A stretch of DNA of 64,000 nt from Deltaproteobacteria bacterium (GTDB taxonomy: Bacteria > Desulfobacterota > GWC2-55-46): the NCBI GenBank assembly GCA_016234935.1, contig JACRNL010000009.1, positions 40,765 through 104,764 of the forward strand, in the 5' to 3' direction. Within the stretch, counting starts at the first letter, position 1. Each line of letters starts with the position of its first letter. The notes beneath the pieces are model-generated. The model worked only from the letters and a program-made list of their open reading frames with translations, was not told the origin of the DNA and did not search any database. Positions 17,054-25,910 of the stretch are shown here, piece by piece. Position numbers and translations under genes: made by a program.

Positions 17054-18775
17054 TCACGCCGGCCCCTTGAAGGGGTTCAACCCTGTGACGGCCCCGCTGC
17101 CTGCCGCCTCGTCAACGACCGGCTCATACAGGAGCATTATGCTCGATATTTCGCCGCCCAGGTCATAAAGCGGAGAGCCCTTTATCTTAAACCTCTTCAG
17201 CGACGTGCCGAAGCCGAACCTGGCCGTAATGGACGGCGCATACTCCACCATGAACTCGGCCGTGTACCCTGCGTAGACGTTCCTGATATGACCCTTAACG
17301 GCGTCGCCGCTGAATGCGTCGTCTTCCATGACGCTGTAAGCTCCGGCGAATACGAACTCAGGATGAGCGTTAAGGAGTTTTTTAAGGCGGCTGTTTGCGA
17401 AGGTGCACGCCCCCTGCCTATCAAACACCGCGACGCCCATCGGCATCTGCTCCAGGGCGCGCTCGAAAAAGCGGCGGAGGTTCCTTTCCGCGTAATACAC
17501 CGACGCATAACCTATGTAGCCCTCTATGCCCTGGGCCGCCGCCTCGAAGAACGGCGCGCCCGAATCCGGCGGAGCGCCCTTGAACATCGCGTAAAAATAA
17601 CCCGCCGTCTTCATGTCGCGCTTTACCGGGACGCTTATGAGGCATGAACAGCCCGCGCCCTTGAAAAGAGGACGCATTATCTCATAGGGGTACTCCTCGA
17701 CGTTTGAAAATATGCGGGTGCTCATGTCCTCCTGCATGCCTGCGAATGCGTCAATGGGCAAGCCCGAGCCTTCATTCAAAAAGATCCCGCCAAGGCCGCT
17801 TGAAGCCTTGAGCTTCAAAAGCCCGTCCTCGGCAAGAAAGACCGCAGCGCCGTCGGCGCCGCCTGATTGGACGGCCTCCTTCACGGCGATTGAGAATACG
17901 TCGGCCAGCGAGAGTGACCTGGCGATGGATGCGTTCATTGCGTTTACGGCCTCCAGCCGGACGGTCCTTCTTTTCAACTCTTCCGCCATCCCGCCCGTCT
18001 TTTCTTCCATGACGATTATCCGCTCTCTTGCCGCCGCGAGCACGAGGTTCAACTTGAACGCGAGGGTTCCCATGAAGCCGCCCTCTGTTTCATTAAAACG
18101 CTTCGAACCGTTGCCGGATAATATCTCCTCGGCGGCACGCGAGGCCGCAATGGCGGGGTAATACGCCCGACGGTAAAAAAAGACGGCGATGGCGATGCCG
18201 ACAAGCGCAAAGCCGGCGCTGGTTGCGAGCGCGAGCGTATTTATATCGTCAAGTATGTCGCTCCTTCTTTGGCTGATGACGCCCATGACCCTGTCGTTCA
18301 TCTCATTCATCATTACGGTCTTGACGTCGACTGCGTTATGGATAAGCATCAACTCTTCCGGCGAGACAGTCTCTTTGAGCCTCATAACCTCGGTCTTGAT
18401 GATCTGCCAATCATTGGAGATGGCTTCCATGTTCTCCGAAATCTGAAGGTTTCCCTTCACAATAGGCGAAAAGACAGGTCCCAGCAAGACCTCGTTCATT
18501 GCCCTGTCTAACTGTTCCACGTCCCTTCTCAGGAGCGTGAGCGTGGTGTTATCAAGACGCTTTGCCGCCAGGAACATATCAAGCGTATATTCAAGCTTTG
18601 CCACGGACACCCTAACGGAACTCAGCTCCGAATGCATGCCGTCGTATATCTCGATATTCTCCGACTCGCTGAGGAAAAGCCGATAGTCCAACGCCGCCAC
18701 GGCAATGATGAATGCCGCGACGATGAAGATTTTGACGTTTATCGGAATATCTTTTGTAAATGACGGTTTTTTCAT
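17054..18775 (-). CDS. membrane sensor protein with GAF and PAS domains, no kinase
   Basis: 573 aa: TM1 (about 14-32), periplasmic helical domain (33-180), TM2 (about 187-205), coiled coil, GAF-like domain (about 275-430) and PAS-like domain (about 440-550, FDRQGACTFANSRLKKLL). No HisKA, HATPase, GGDEF or other output domain is visible. It ends GLNPFKGPA, encoded by an R2 unit. Six bases separate it from the hybrid kinase, so it probably feeds a signal to that kinase. Confidence 0.75.
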   Translation of the reverse strand: MKKPSFTKDIPINVKIFIVAAFIIAVAALDYRLFLSESENIEIYDGMHSELSSVRVSVAKLEYTLDMFLAAKRLDNTTLTLLRRDVEQLDRAMNEVLLGPVFSPIVKGNLQISENMEAISNDWQIIKTEVMRLKETVSPEELMLIHNAVDVKTVMMNEMNDRVMGVISQRRSDILDDINTLALATSAGFALVGIAIAVFFYRRAYYPAIAASRAAEEILSGNGSKRFNETEGGFMGTLAFKLNLVLAAARERIIVMEEKTGGMAEELKRRTVRLEAVNAMNASIARSLSLADVFSIAVKEAVQSGGADGAAVFLAEDGLLKLKASSGLGGIFLNEGSGLPIDAFAGMQEDMSTRIFSNVEEYPYEIMRPLFKGAGCSCLISVPVKRDMKTAGYFYAMFKGAPPDSGAPFFEAAAQGIEGYIGYASVYYAERNLRRFFERALEQMPMGVAVFDRQGACTFANSRLKKLLNAHPEFVFAGAYSVMEDDAFSGDAVKGHIRNVYAGYTAEFMVEYAPSITARFGFGTSLKRFKIKGSPLYDLGGEISSIMLLYEPVVDEAAGSGAVTGLNPFKGPA

Positions 18776-18890
18776 ATTAAGATTAAATAGCTGCGCGAGA
18801 TTTCAGGAGGCAGGCCAGACAGCTTTAATCACAGGACGTCGCTTACAGGAAAAGCCTGCAATGCAAAAAGGCAATGTTCCGGGAAACATC

Positions 18891-18976
18891 CCCCCGCTTC
18901 AGGTGTGCGAGGGCAGGCTTAAAGCAGTATTCATAAAGCCCCTTGAAGGGGGTCACCCCCTGAGGGGGTTCAGCCC
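18891..18976. repeat. R1 unit plus R2 array at the 3' end of the HTH-receiver gene
   Basis: R1 (CCCGCTTCAGGTGTGCGAGGGCAGGC) at about 18891-18918, then R2 units CCCCTTGAAGGGG, CCCCCTGAGGGGG and TTCAGCCCC running up to the stop codon of the next gene. Confidence 0.75.
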
Positions 18977-19543
18977 CTACTTCAGGAGACTCTGGACTTT
19001 TTTTTGAAATTCCTTCAGCGCCAGGGGCTTGGTAAGGCATACGTCCGCCCCGCACTGCAACGCCTTCTCCACGTCTTCCTTGCCGTAAGCGGTCACGGCA
19101 AGTATCTTTATATCCTTTGTAGCCGTGTCGCCCTTTATACGTTTGGCGACCTCGAACCCGTCAATCCTCGGCATCTTCAGATCCAATATCATCAGCTCCG
19201 GCTTGAAGTCTCCGACCTTTATGAGGGCCTCATATCCGTCATACGCCGCCTCAACGGCACAGCCGATCTGCATGGTCTCGATGGCCGCCTTAATGTACTC
19301 CACTATCTCGCGCTCATCGTCTATGATCAGCACCTTTCTCCTGACCGGAAATATCCTTTCCTTGACGTCGAGCTTGTATTTACCCACGAACGATTCAAAT
19401 TCATCCCTGTTCACGCGGTAATGTCCTCCAGGCGTCCTGAAAGCCGAGAGCTTGCCTGCGGCTATCCACTTCTTGACCGCGTTAATGGTAACATCGCAGA
19501 AATCCGCGACTTCGCCGGTCGTATAAGGTTTCTTGCTATGCAT
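18977..19543 (-). CDS. excisionase-type HTH fused to a response regulator receiver
   Basis: 188 aa. Residues 1-55 form a MerR/excisionase-like helix-turn-helix (YTTGEVADFCDVTINAVKKW...GGHYRVNRDEFE). Residues 68-188 form a receiver with IIDDERE, LMILDLKMPRIDGF and CLTKPLAL, all key residues present. The order HTH-receiver is the reverse of most regulators. It lies 201 bases upstream of the GAF/PAS sensor gene, so it may belong to the same circuit. The stop abuts an R2 array. Confidence 0.85.
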   Translation of the reverse strand: MHSKKPYTTGEVADFCDVTINAVKKWIAAGKLSAFRTPGGHYRVNRDEFESFVGKYKLDVKERIFPVRRKVLIIDDEREIVEYIKAAIETMQIGCAVEAAYDGYEALIKVGDFKPELMILDLKMPRIDGFEVAKRIKGDTATKDIKILAVTAYGKEDVEKALQCGADVCLTKPLALKEFQKKVQSLLK

Positions 19544-19769
19544 ATCAAAACACTCTCGTCAACAACTTCAGTAAAAAAAGCAGGTAATTAACCGTTTGTT
19601 TTTACGTCTTTTTCAAAACCGCGCCATGCCTCAAGGTTATACTTTTTATATTAATAATCTTATCTCTAAAGGAAAATCAGGTCAAGCCCTTTTTAACGGG
19701 TCTTCGTGAAATTGAATGGGTAATTTTATATCTCTCTTGAACTTTACCGTTTTAACGCCGCAACAGAAA

Positions 19770-19807
19770 CAAAAAAAAGGGTTCCAGCCGTTGACCGGCT
19801 TGAACCC
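19770..19807 (-). terminator. intrinsic terminator behind tRNA-Arg
   Basis: Minus-strand hairpin GGGTTCaAGCCG...CGGCTgGAACCC followed by eight T residues, 28 bases past the tRNA 3' end. Confidence 0.85.
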
Positions 19808-19835
19808 CTGACACGAATGAGAGATGAGATGATTT

Positions 19836-19912
19836 TGGTGCCCCCGAGACGATTCGAACGTCCGGCACGCAGATTAGGAATCTGCTGCTCTATCCACCTG
19901 AGCTACGGGGGC
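19836..19912 (-). tRNA. tRNA-Arg (CCT anticodon)
   Basis: 77 bases including encoded CCA. Acceptor GCCCCCG pairs fully with CGGGGGC; the D arm carries AGCTCAGGTGGATAGAGC; the anticodon stem CAGAT/ATCTG encloses a loop with CCT; the T arm contains GTTCGAATC. A terminator follows. No integrase or attachment-site duplication is seen beside it. Confidence 0.93.
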
Positions 19913-20117
19913 CGGTACTGGTTTTTACGCGCCAGTAATATATCAACATGACGCTGATGGTGTCAATCTTTAAATTGAAAAGGCCGTGCATGAAACGCAT
20001 TTATTGACAGCCGCGGGCAAAGCCCGCCGGATGCGCGGCCTCTCCAAGGATTGCCGTGCCTGTTAATTCAATAAAGGCAATTCAATAAAGGCCGCAGAAC
20101 GCAGAGGGCCAGACGGT

Positions 20118-20339
20118 CTACTTCTGTTCGTCCTTTTGGGCCGCCGCGACAAGCTCTCCAACGAACATATTAAGGTCGGTTGAATGCATTGAGCAGGCAA
20201 TGGAAATAGGCTCACTGCCGAAGGCCGGACAGGTAAAGCAGCTTGAGCCGAAGTGCTTCGAGAAAACCTCTTTCGTTGCCGGCCACTTTGTGGTGACCTC
20301 TCCGGTGGTCATATCGCCGGTAATGTTAAGTGCGGACAT
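20118..20339 (-). CDS. DUF1858 / hybrid-cluster-associated redox disulfide protein
   Basis: 73-residue protein starting MSALNITGDMTTGEV. It has SSCFTCPAFGSEPISIACSMH, the paired-cysteine motif of the DUF1858 disulfide family that often accompanies hybrid cluster protein and nitrosative stress genes. The start at 20339 follows AAGGAG by six bases; a longer frame to 20396 has no support. An FNR-like operator sits upstream (see 20374-20419). No hcp gene is present in the window. Confidence 0.82.
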   Translation of the reverse strand: MSALNITGDMTTGEVTTKWPATKEVFSKHFGSSCFTCPAFGSEPISIACSMHSTDLNMFVGELVAAAQKDEQK

Positions 20340-20373
20340 TTTTATCTCCTTAAAAAAAATTACATTTGAATTT

Positions 20374-20419
20374 ATTATAAAACACCTGCATTGCATATTA
20401 TATGATTTTCATCATATAA
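20374..20419 (-). promoter_or_regulatory. FNR/CRP-family operator and promoter for the DUF1858 gene
   Basis: Perfect inverted repeat TTATATGAT-TTTC-ATCATATAA at 20398-20419 contains TGAT-N4-ATCA, the FNR-type core. A TATAAT box lies at 20374-20379. A start seven bases beyond it puts the operator centre at about -41.5, the usual class II activator position. This suggests oxygen- or NO-dependent activation. Confidence 0.62.
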
Positions 20420-20473
20420 AAATCAAGCGCCCCGGCGGGCGGCTTCCAAACCGCGTCATTGATAAGACCTTTT

Positions 20474-23400
20474 CTACGGCTCCGGCTCTACGTCGGCGAT
20501 ATCGCTTTTTTCAGCCTTTGACCGAAAGGGGGTTTTTAACCCCTTGATAAACGCGCCCGCGTCGTCAAAGACGGAATAGACCACCGGTATGACGACGAGC
20601 GTGACAAAGAGGCACATCGCCTGTCCGCCGACGATTACGATTGCCATTGAAGCCCTTGAGGACGAGCCGTCGCCTTTACTAAGCGTCAGAGGCAGCATTC
20701 CCGCGATGATGGCAAGGGTCGTCATGAGTATCGGACGGAGCCTGACCCTGTTGGCGATCATCTGCGCCTCGAACTTGTCATGTCCGCGCGAGCGAAGCGT
20801 ATTGGTGTAGTCTATCTGCAATATGGCGTTCTTCTTGACGACGCCGATAAGCACGAACATGCCCATGAAGCTGTAAATGTTGAGCGTATTGCCGGCCAGT
20901 ATCAGGCTGAGCATGCCGAACGGAATGGCAAGGAATATCGAGGCCATTATCGTCACGGGATGGACGAAGCTCTCGAACTGCGCCGCAAGCACCATGTAGA
21001 TGAACAGCAGGCTTAAAACAAAGGCTATAACGAAGTTAAGGAACGCCTCCTGCATGAGCTTGCCCCTGCCGATGTAGGCCGTGGAATACTCAGGCGGCAT
21101 GCCCATGTTTTTGACTATCGTGCCGGCGTCGGCAATGGCTGTGCCGAGAGGCTTGCCGTAAAGGTTGGATATGACGGTCACCTGACGCTCATGCGCGTAG
21201 CGGTCTATCTGGGCGGGACTCGTGCCGGATGTAAGCTCCGTGATATTGGCGAGCTTCACCGGCCTGCCTGTGCCGCTTGGAACGATAAGCTCCGAGATAA
21301 CGGCCTTGTCCTTCCTGTATTCCGGCAAAAGCCTCAGGCGGACGTTGTACTGGTCGTCGTCCTTTCTGAAAAGGCTTACCTTCTCGCCGCCGACCATCGT
21401 CCGCAGGCTCGCGGCTATGTCCTCGACCTTCACTCCGAGGTCGGACGCCTTCTGCCTGTCTATGTGCACCTGCACCTCAGGGTGCCTTCTGGCCTGCCCC
21501 GTGTCCACGTCGACAAAGCCCGGGATTGACGCGAGCCGCGCAATAATGACGTTGGCGTATTCGTCGAGCCTGCCCAGTTCCGGCCCGCGGATGATCAGGT
21601 TAAACGGCGTTGACTTGAAACCGCCGCCTGATATCAAGTTTATGTTCTGGACGCCGATACGCAGGTCTGCGTGCTTTTTAAGCAGCTTTCTTGCCTCCTG
21701 CATTATCTCGGTCTGGCTCCTGAGCCTCTCCTTAAGCGGCTTTAGCCCGACGTAGATGGACGCGTCCGTCACGTTCGAAAGGTACTGCCCCTTGACGCCG
21801 ATGGTCGTAAAGACGCGCGTGACCTCCGGGATTTTACCGATGGCGGCCTCTATCCCCTTCATTATCCCGTCAGTCCTGTCTATGGACGAGCCGGCCGGAG
21901 TCTCGACTACCACCTCGAACTCGCTGGTGTCGTCGTCAACGATGAATTCAGTCTTTAAAACCCTGCCGAGCGGCACGACGGAAAAAAGTATCAGCGCGGC
22001 GGCTATGACTACCATTGCGCGGTGCGTCAGGCACCAGTGAAGGGCCTTTAAATACGCCCGTTCCAAAAGCCTGTAAGACGGCGAACCCTTTTTCTCCTTC
22101 TCAATCTCCTCCTCTGTTTTTGGTTTAAGAAGAAGCGAAGAGAGCATCGGCGTAAGGGTGAACGCCACGAACAGGGATATCATGATGGCGAAGGTCGCCG
22201 TAAGGCCAAAGCTCTTCCAGAACCTGCCGACAAGGCCCGACATGAACGCGACGGGCAGGAATATGACGACAAGCGAAAGGGTCGTGGCCATGACGGCAAG
22301 GGCTATCTCCTTTGTGCCGTGAATCGCGGCGTCAACCGGGCTGCGTTTTTCCTCGTCCATATGCCTGAATATATTCTCAACGACAATAATAGCGTCGTCA
22401 ATGACTATGCCCGTGCAGACGGAGAGCGCGAGCAGGGTCATGTTGTTAAGCGTGAAGTTCATGAAGCGAAGCGCCGTAAAGGTGCCGACGATGGAAACGG
22501 GGATGGCCACGGCGGAGATGAGCGCCGTCCTCCAGTCCCTTATGAAAAGGAGGATGATAAAACTTGCGAGGATGCCGCCGAGGACAAGGTGCTCCTCTAC
22601 CTGAGACACGGACTTTTCAATGAACCGCGACTGGTCTGTGACGACCTCCATCCGTATGTCCGGCGGAAGGGATGCCTTTAGTTCGGCCATCTTTTCCTTG
22701 ACAAGCCGCACGACCTCTACGGTGTTCGTTCCCGACTGCTTTCTGACGAACAGGGACACGGCGCTCTTGCCGTTAAGCCTTGAAAGGGAGCGCGCCTCCT
22801 CCTCGCCGTCTTCAACGCGCCCAAGGTCTTTTATCGTAAGCGGCGCGCCCTTGTAGTCGGCGACTATCAGACCGCTGAAGTCCTCCACGCGCTCTATCCT
22901 GCCCATGGTGCGGATGCCCTCTTCGCGCGCCTCCCATGTTATCCTGCCGCCGGGGACTTCGACGTTCTGCCTCCTTAAGGCGTTCTTCACGCTTTGAATG
23001 GACAGGTTGTAGGCGCTGAGCCTGCTCGGGTCTATGAGAACCCGAATCTCCCTCTTCCTGCCGCCGACGATGCTGATGGCGCCGACGTTCTTAACGACCT
23101 CAAGCTGGCGCTTTATCTTTTTGTCGGCTATCTCGGTTATCTCTCGCGGCATGCGCGCGCCCAATACGACTATGGACATGACAGGCGCGGAGTCAGGGTC
23201 GAACTTTTCAATTACCGGCGGGTCGGAGCCGGAAGGGAGTTCGCCAAGGATTGTCGAGACCTTTTCCCTGACCTCGTTGGCGGCGACGTCGACGTTCTTC
23301 TCAAGAAGGAAGGTGGCAAATATCTGCGACTGCCCTTCGATGGTCGTGGAGCGCAGTTCGTCAATGCCGCTTATAGTGTTGACGGCCTCTTCGATGCGCT

Positions 23401-23593
23401 TTGTTATCTGGCTTTCTATTTCTTCGGGGCTGGCGCCCTCAAGCCGTGTCGTGATGGTGATGGTCGGGATGTCCACCTTCGGGAACAGATCTACGCCAAG
23501 GTCCCTGAGCGAGGCAAGCCCGAGCACCACAAGGCTCATGATGAGCATGACCGTGAAGACAGGCCTTTTTATGCAAATTTCATAAAGTGACAT
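20474..23593 (-). CDS. RND efflux transporter, HAE1 family inner-membrane pump
   Basis: 1039 aa, typical AcrB/MexB-type length. TM1 at about 10-30, porter domain, TM2-7 (about 335-560), second porter domain, then TM8-12 (about 865-1010). The conserved DD pair of TM4 appears in GIVIDDAIIVVENIF, and NAILQIDYTN matches the TM10 region. The start MSLYEICIKRPVFTV is typical. It should pair with the MFP and TolC encoded upstream, though two unknown genes intervene. Confidence 0.94.
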   Translation of the reverse strand: MSLYEICIKRPVFTVMLIMSLVVLGLASLRDLGVDLFPKVDIPTITITTRLEGASPEEIESQITKRIEEAVNTISGIDELRSTTIEGQSQIFATFLLEKNVDVAANEVREKVSTILGELPSGSDPPVIEKFDPDSAPVMSIVVLGARMPREITEIADKKIKRQLEVVKNVGAISIVGGRKREIRVLIDPSRLSAYNLSIQSVKNALRRQNVEVPGGRITWEAREEGIRTMGRIERVEDFSGLIVADYKGAPLTIKDLGRVEDGEEEARSLSRLNGKSAVSLFVRKQSGTNTVEVVRLVKEKMAELKASLPPDIRMEVVTDQSRFIEKSVSQVEEHLVLGGILASFIILLFIRDWRTALISAVAIPVSIVGTFTALRFMNFTLNNMTLLALSVCTGIVIDDAIIVVENIFRHMDEEKRSPVDAAIHGTKEIALAVMATTLSLVVIFLPVAFMSGLVGRFWKSFGLTATFAIMISLFVAFTLTPMLSSLLLKPKTEEEIEKEKKGSPSYRLLERAYLKALHWCLTHRAMVVIAAALILFSVVPLGRVLKTEFIVDDDTSEFEVVVETPAGSSIDRTDGIMKGIEAAIGKIPEVTRVFTTIGVKGQYLSNVTDASIYVGLKPLKERLRSQTEIMQEARKLLKKHADLRIGVQNINLISGGGFKSTPFNLIIRGPELGRLDEYANVIIARLASIPGFVDVDTGQARRHPEVQVHIDRQKASDLGVKVEDIAASLRTMVGGEKVSLFRKDDDQYNVRLRLLPEYRKDKAVISELIVPSGTGRPVKLANITELTSGTSPAQIDRYAHERQVTVISNLYGKPLGTAIADAGTIVKNMGMPPEYSTAYIGRGKLMQEAFLNFVIAFVLSLLFIYMVLAAQFESFVHPVTIMASIFLAIPFGMLSLILAGNTLNIYSFMGMFVLIGVVKKNAILQIDYTNTLRSRGHDKFEAQMIANRVRLRPILMTTLAIIAGMLPLTLSKGDGSSSRASMAIVIVGGQAMCLFVTLVVIPVVYSVFDDAGAFIKGLKTPFRSKAEKSDIADVEPEP

Positions 23594-23700
23594 GGATTAT
23601 CGTCTCGGCATTTTAATTGCCGCGTATCAGCGCGCGGTCTTGCATCGGCTCGTTGTTCATTGGGTTGTTGGAGTCCTTGCCTCAGCCCGACCTGCCGTCT

Positions 23701-24234
23701 TTATTTTCCTGACCTCAATGGCCTTAAATCAGCGATAAAATCGCGAAGCGAACCCCTGTACAGCCAAATCGTCCCAGCCAAAAAGTAGAGGGCTGAGGAC
23801 GCATAAAAGTTCTCGCGCCGAAGCATCTGATTCCCCGCGATTGTGTGATACAAAACATAAACTCCGTCTATTACGAACCACGCCGCAGCGATAGCGCTTC
23901 CAATCCACAACGGCCAATATTTAGGACGGCGCCTGAGGCAATGCAGTATTGCCCTCACGCTCCAGGGCGCGCAAAGGTAGGTTAGTCCGCCCATCAGCAG
24001 GCTTATCCCCACATCCCAGTCGGAGATGCCGTAATTTAGCGCGCCAAATAGCAGCCAAGCCATGCCGGACGCAAAGCTTAAAAGTTTCCACGGACGCGCC
24101 AGTTCGGCGATATAGCGTCTATCGGGCCACAAGCCTTGCGTCATATACGCCTCCGCGTTCTCAATGAAATTTGCTATAGCATCAATCCAGGTAACCCCAT
24201 TCATTGCGCACAAAATTGTAATATGGACGGCCAA
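23701..24234 (-). CDS. unknown multi-pass membrane protein
   Basis: 177 aa with about four hydrophobic segments (near 53-68, 75-93, 108-128 and 145-162) and charged loops. No family recognised. The frame overlaps the 3' end of the preceding gene by 53 bases; an ATG at 24204 would shorten the overlap. It lies inside the efflux operon between the adaptor and pump genes. Confidence 0.6.
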   Translation of the reverse strand: MAVHITILCAMNGVTWIDAIANFIENAEAYMTQGLWPDRRYIAELARPWKLLSFASGMAWLLFGALNYGISDWDVGISLLMGGLTYLCAPWSVRAILHCLRRRPKYWPLWIGSAIAAAWFVIDGVYVLYHTIAGNQMLRRENFYASSALYFLAGTIWLYRGSLRDFIADLRPLRSGK

Positions 24235-24706
24235 ACGGCGGCATTGAAATGTAAAACAGGATGTGGTTTTCCGGAGTCGAGAAATAAAAGAATGAGTTAG
24301 ACGTCAAGGTATATTTGGCAACGGGCACGCGGTCTATGAAATCAGGCGCCAACTCCCCAAGATTCGCGGGGTACCGGCGGTGTTTTTCATTGAACGACTT
24401 GACGGCGGCAATGAGCATCTCCGCGCGTTTGCGGGCGATTTGATTGTTGCCCCAGTTAAATGCAAACACAAACAACATTGCCGCGATAAATATCGCCGCC
24501 CGTCTGAGACGGTATCTTTTCAGTTCAAGGTCCTTGGTGAAGAAAACGGCGCGGGGAATGGCCATGAGCAGCATCCATACGCCTATCAATGCCGAGATGA
24601 TGCCCTGGTTCAACACAAAGGCGTCGAATATAATCAACGCCCCGGCCCATATGAACACTCTTTTCAGACTTTTCCGTTTTTCTTGATTTTGCGTTGAATC
24701 CGTCAC
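24182..24706 (-). CDS. unknown membrane protein with pseudopilin-like C-terminus
   Basis: 174 aa with three hydrophobic segments (about 16-33, 37-50 and 71-86), then a soluble part. The stretch VKSFNEKHRRYPANLGELAPDF resembles the start of a type II pseudopilin globular domain, although no prepilin peptidase site is present. It starts 30 bases after the MFP stop, so it is probably co-transcribed with the efflux genes. Confidence 0.6.
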   Translation of the reverse strand: MTDSTQNQEKRKSLKRVFIWAGALIIFDAFVLNQGIISALIGVWMLLMAIPRAVFFTKDLELKRYRLRRAAIFIAAMLFVFAFNWGNNQIARKRAEMLIAAVKSFNEKHRRYPANLGELAPDFIDRVPVAKYTLTSNSFFYFSTPENHILFYISMPPFGRPYYNFVRNEWGYLD

Positions 24707-24736
24707 CGCCTTACCTCTTAATAGCCGGCTGCGAGC

Positions 24737-25909
24737 TTACTTCACCTTTACAGGCGCTTCAACTACCACGGGCGCGCCGTCAAAAAGCGCGCCGAGCTTG
24801 TTAAGCGCTACGTTATCCCCTGCCTTAATATCGCCGATGACCTCTACCATATCGCCGGAGCTGGAGGCCGTGGAAACGCGCCTCTCGCTTGCCTTGCCGC
24901 CGGACACCACGAAGACCTTTGTCACTCCGGCAAAGGAATAAACAGCGGCTTCAGGCACGAAAACAGCCGCGCTGCTTTTTTTGGCGCTGACGGCGCCCTT
25001 CGCGAAAAAGCCGGGCTTCAGCGCGCCGTCAGCGTTCGGGATAACGGCCTCTATCTCAAGCGTGCGCGTCTCCGGGCTTACGACGGGACTCAGCCTCGTG
25101 AGCCTGCCTTTAAAGACCCTGTCTTTAAAGGCTTCGATTGAGACCGCCACTTCCGCGCCTATTTCCAAATCCGGCACGAACACCTCAGGCACGGCGCCGC
25201 TGAACTTCAGCCGGCCTGTGGATACGATCGTAAAAAGCCCCATCCTCTCCCTGACGGCCTCGCCGGCGGAGACGAACCTTTTACTGACCTCGCCTGAAAT
25301 CGGCGCTTTTATGATTGTATCCGCAAGGCGCTTCCTTGAGAAGTTAAGGCGCGCCGCTGACTGCCGTGCCCTGGCCCCTGCCTCTTTCATCTGCGCCAGC
25401 GCAACGTCATACTGCGTCCTGGCGGCGTCAAACTGGCTCTCGGAGACCATGCCCTGCTTTTTCAGCTCGCTGTTTCTTTTAAAGGTCGTCTTTGAGTCCT
25501 CAAGGCGCGCCTTTTCCTTTTCAAGGGTCTTTATGCCGGTCTGGTGCGCGGCCTCGGCGTCTTCAAGGTTCAGTCTTGCCTCGCGTTGGTCAAGCACGGC
25601 AAGCACGCCGCCTGCCTTGACTTTGTCGCCGAGATCCGCGTTTATCTTCTCAACTGTACCGGCGGCGTCGCTTGACACTGTAACCTCTTCCCAGGCAAGG
25701 AGCGTTCCAACGGACTCAACGCTCCTCACAATGTTACGCTCTTCGGCAAGGGCTGTCTTTACGCCAAGCGCCGCTACGCCTGCGGCCTTTGTGCCGTTAT
25801 TGACAGGCGTGCCGGCTTCCTTCCCGCAGCCAACCGAAAAAAACAGCACAGCAACAGATGCCGCCAGAGCGCGTAGCGTGATGTTTTTAAAAAAAAGTTT
25901 TCTTCTCAT
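24737..25909 (-). CDS. RND efflux periplasmic adaptor lipoprotein (MFP)
   Basis: 390 aa from the ATG at 25907-25909, one base after the tolC-like stop. Lipoprotein signal with lipobox FFSVGCGK, then barrel-sandwich/lipoyl halves around a helical hairpin (about 105-170) and a C-terminal beta domain. It links the RND pump to the outer-membrane channel. An upstream in-frame ATG at 25984 lies inside the channel gene and would spoil the signal peptide. Confidence 0.9.
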   Translation of the reverse strand: MRRKLFFKNITLRALAASVAVLFFSVGCGKEAGTPVNNGTKAAGVAALGVKTALAEERNIVRSVESVGTLLAWEEVTVSSDAAGTVEKINADLGDKVKAGGVLAVLDQREARLNLEDAEAAHQTGIKTLEKEKARLEDSKTTFKRNSELKKQGMVSESQFDAARTQYDVALAQMKEAGARARQSAARLNFSRKRLADTIIKAPISGEVSKRFVSAGEAVRERMGLFTIVSTGRLKFSGAVPEVFVPDLEIGAEVAVSIEAFKDRVFKGRLTRLSPVVSPETRTLEIEAVIPNADGALKPGFFAKGAVSAKKSSAAVFVPEAAVYSFAGVTKVFVVSGGKASERRVSTASSSGDMVEVIGDIKAGDNVALNKLGALFDGAPVVVEAPVKVK

Positions 25910-25910
25910 G

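Noticed and set aside
19836..19912. tRNA-Arg as an integration site for an island
   Set aside because: No integrase, no duplicated tRNA 3' end and no foreign-looking block found on either side.
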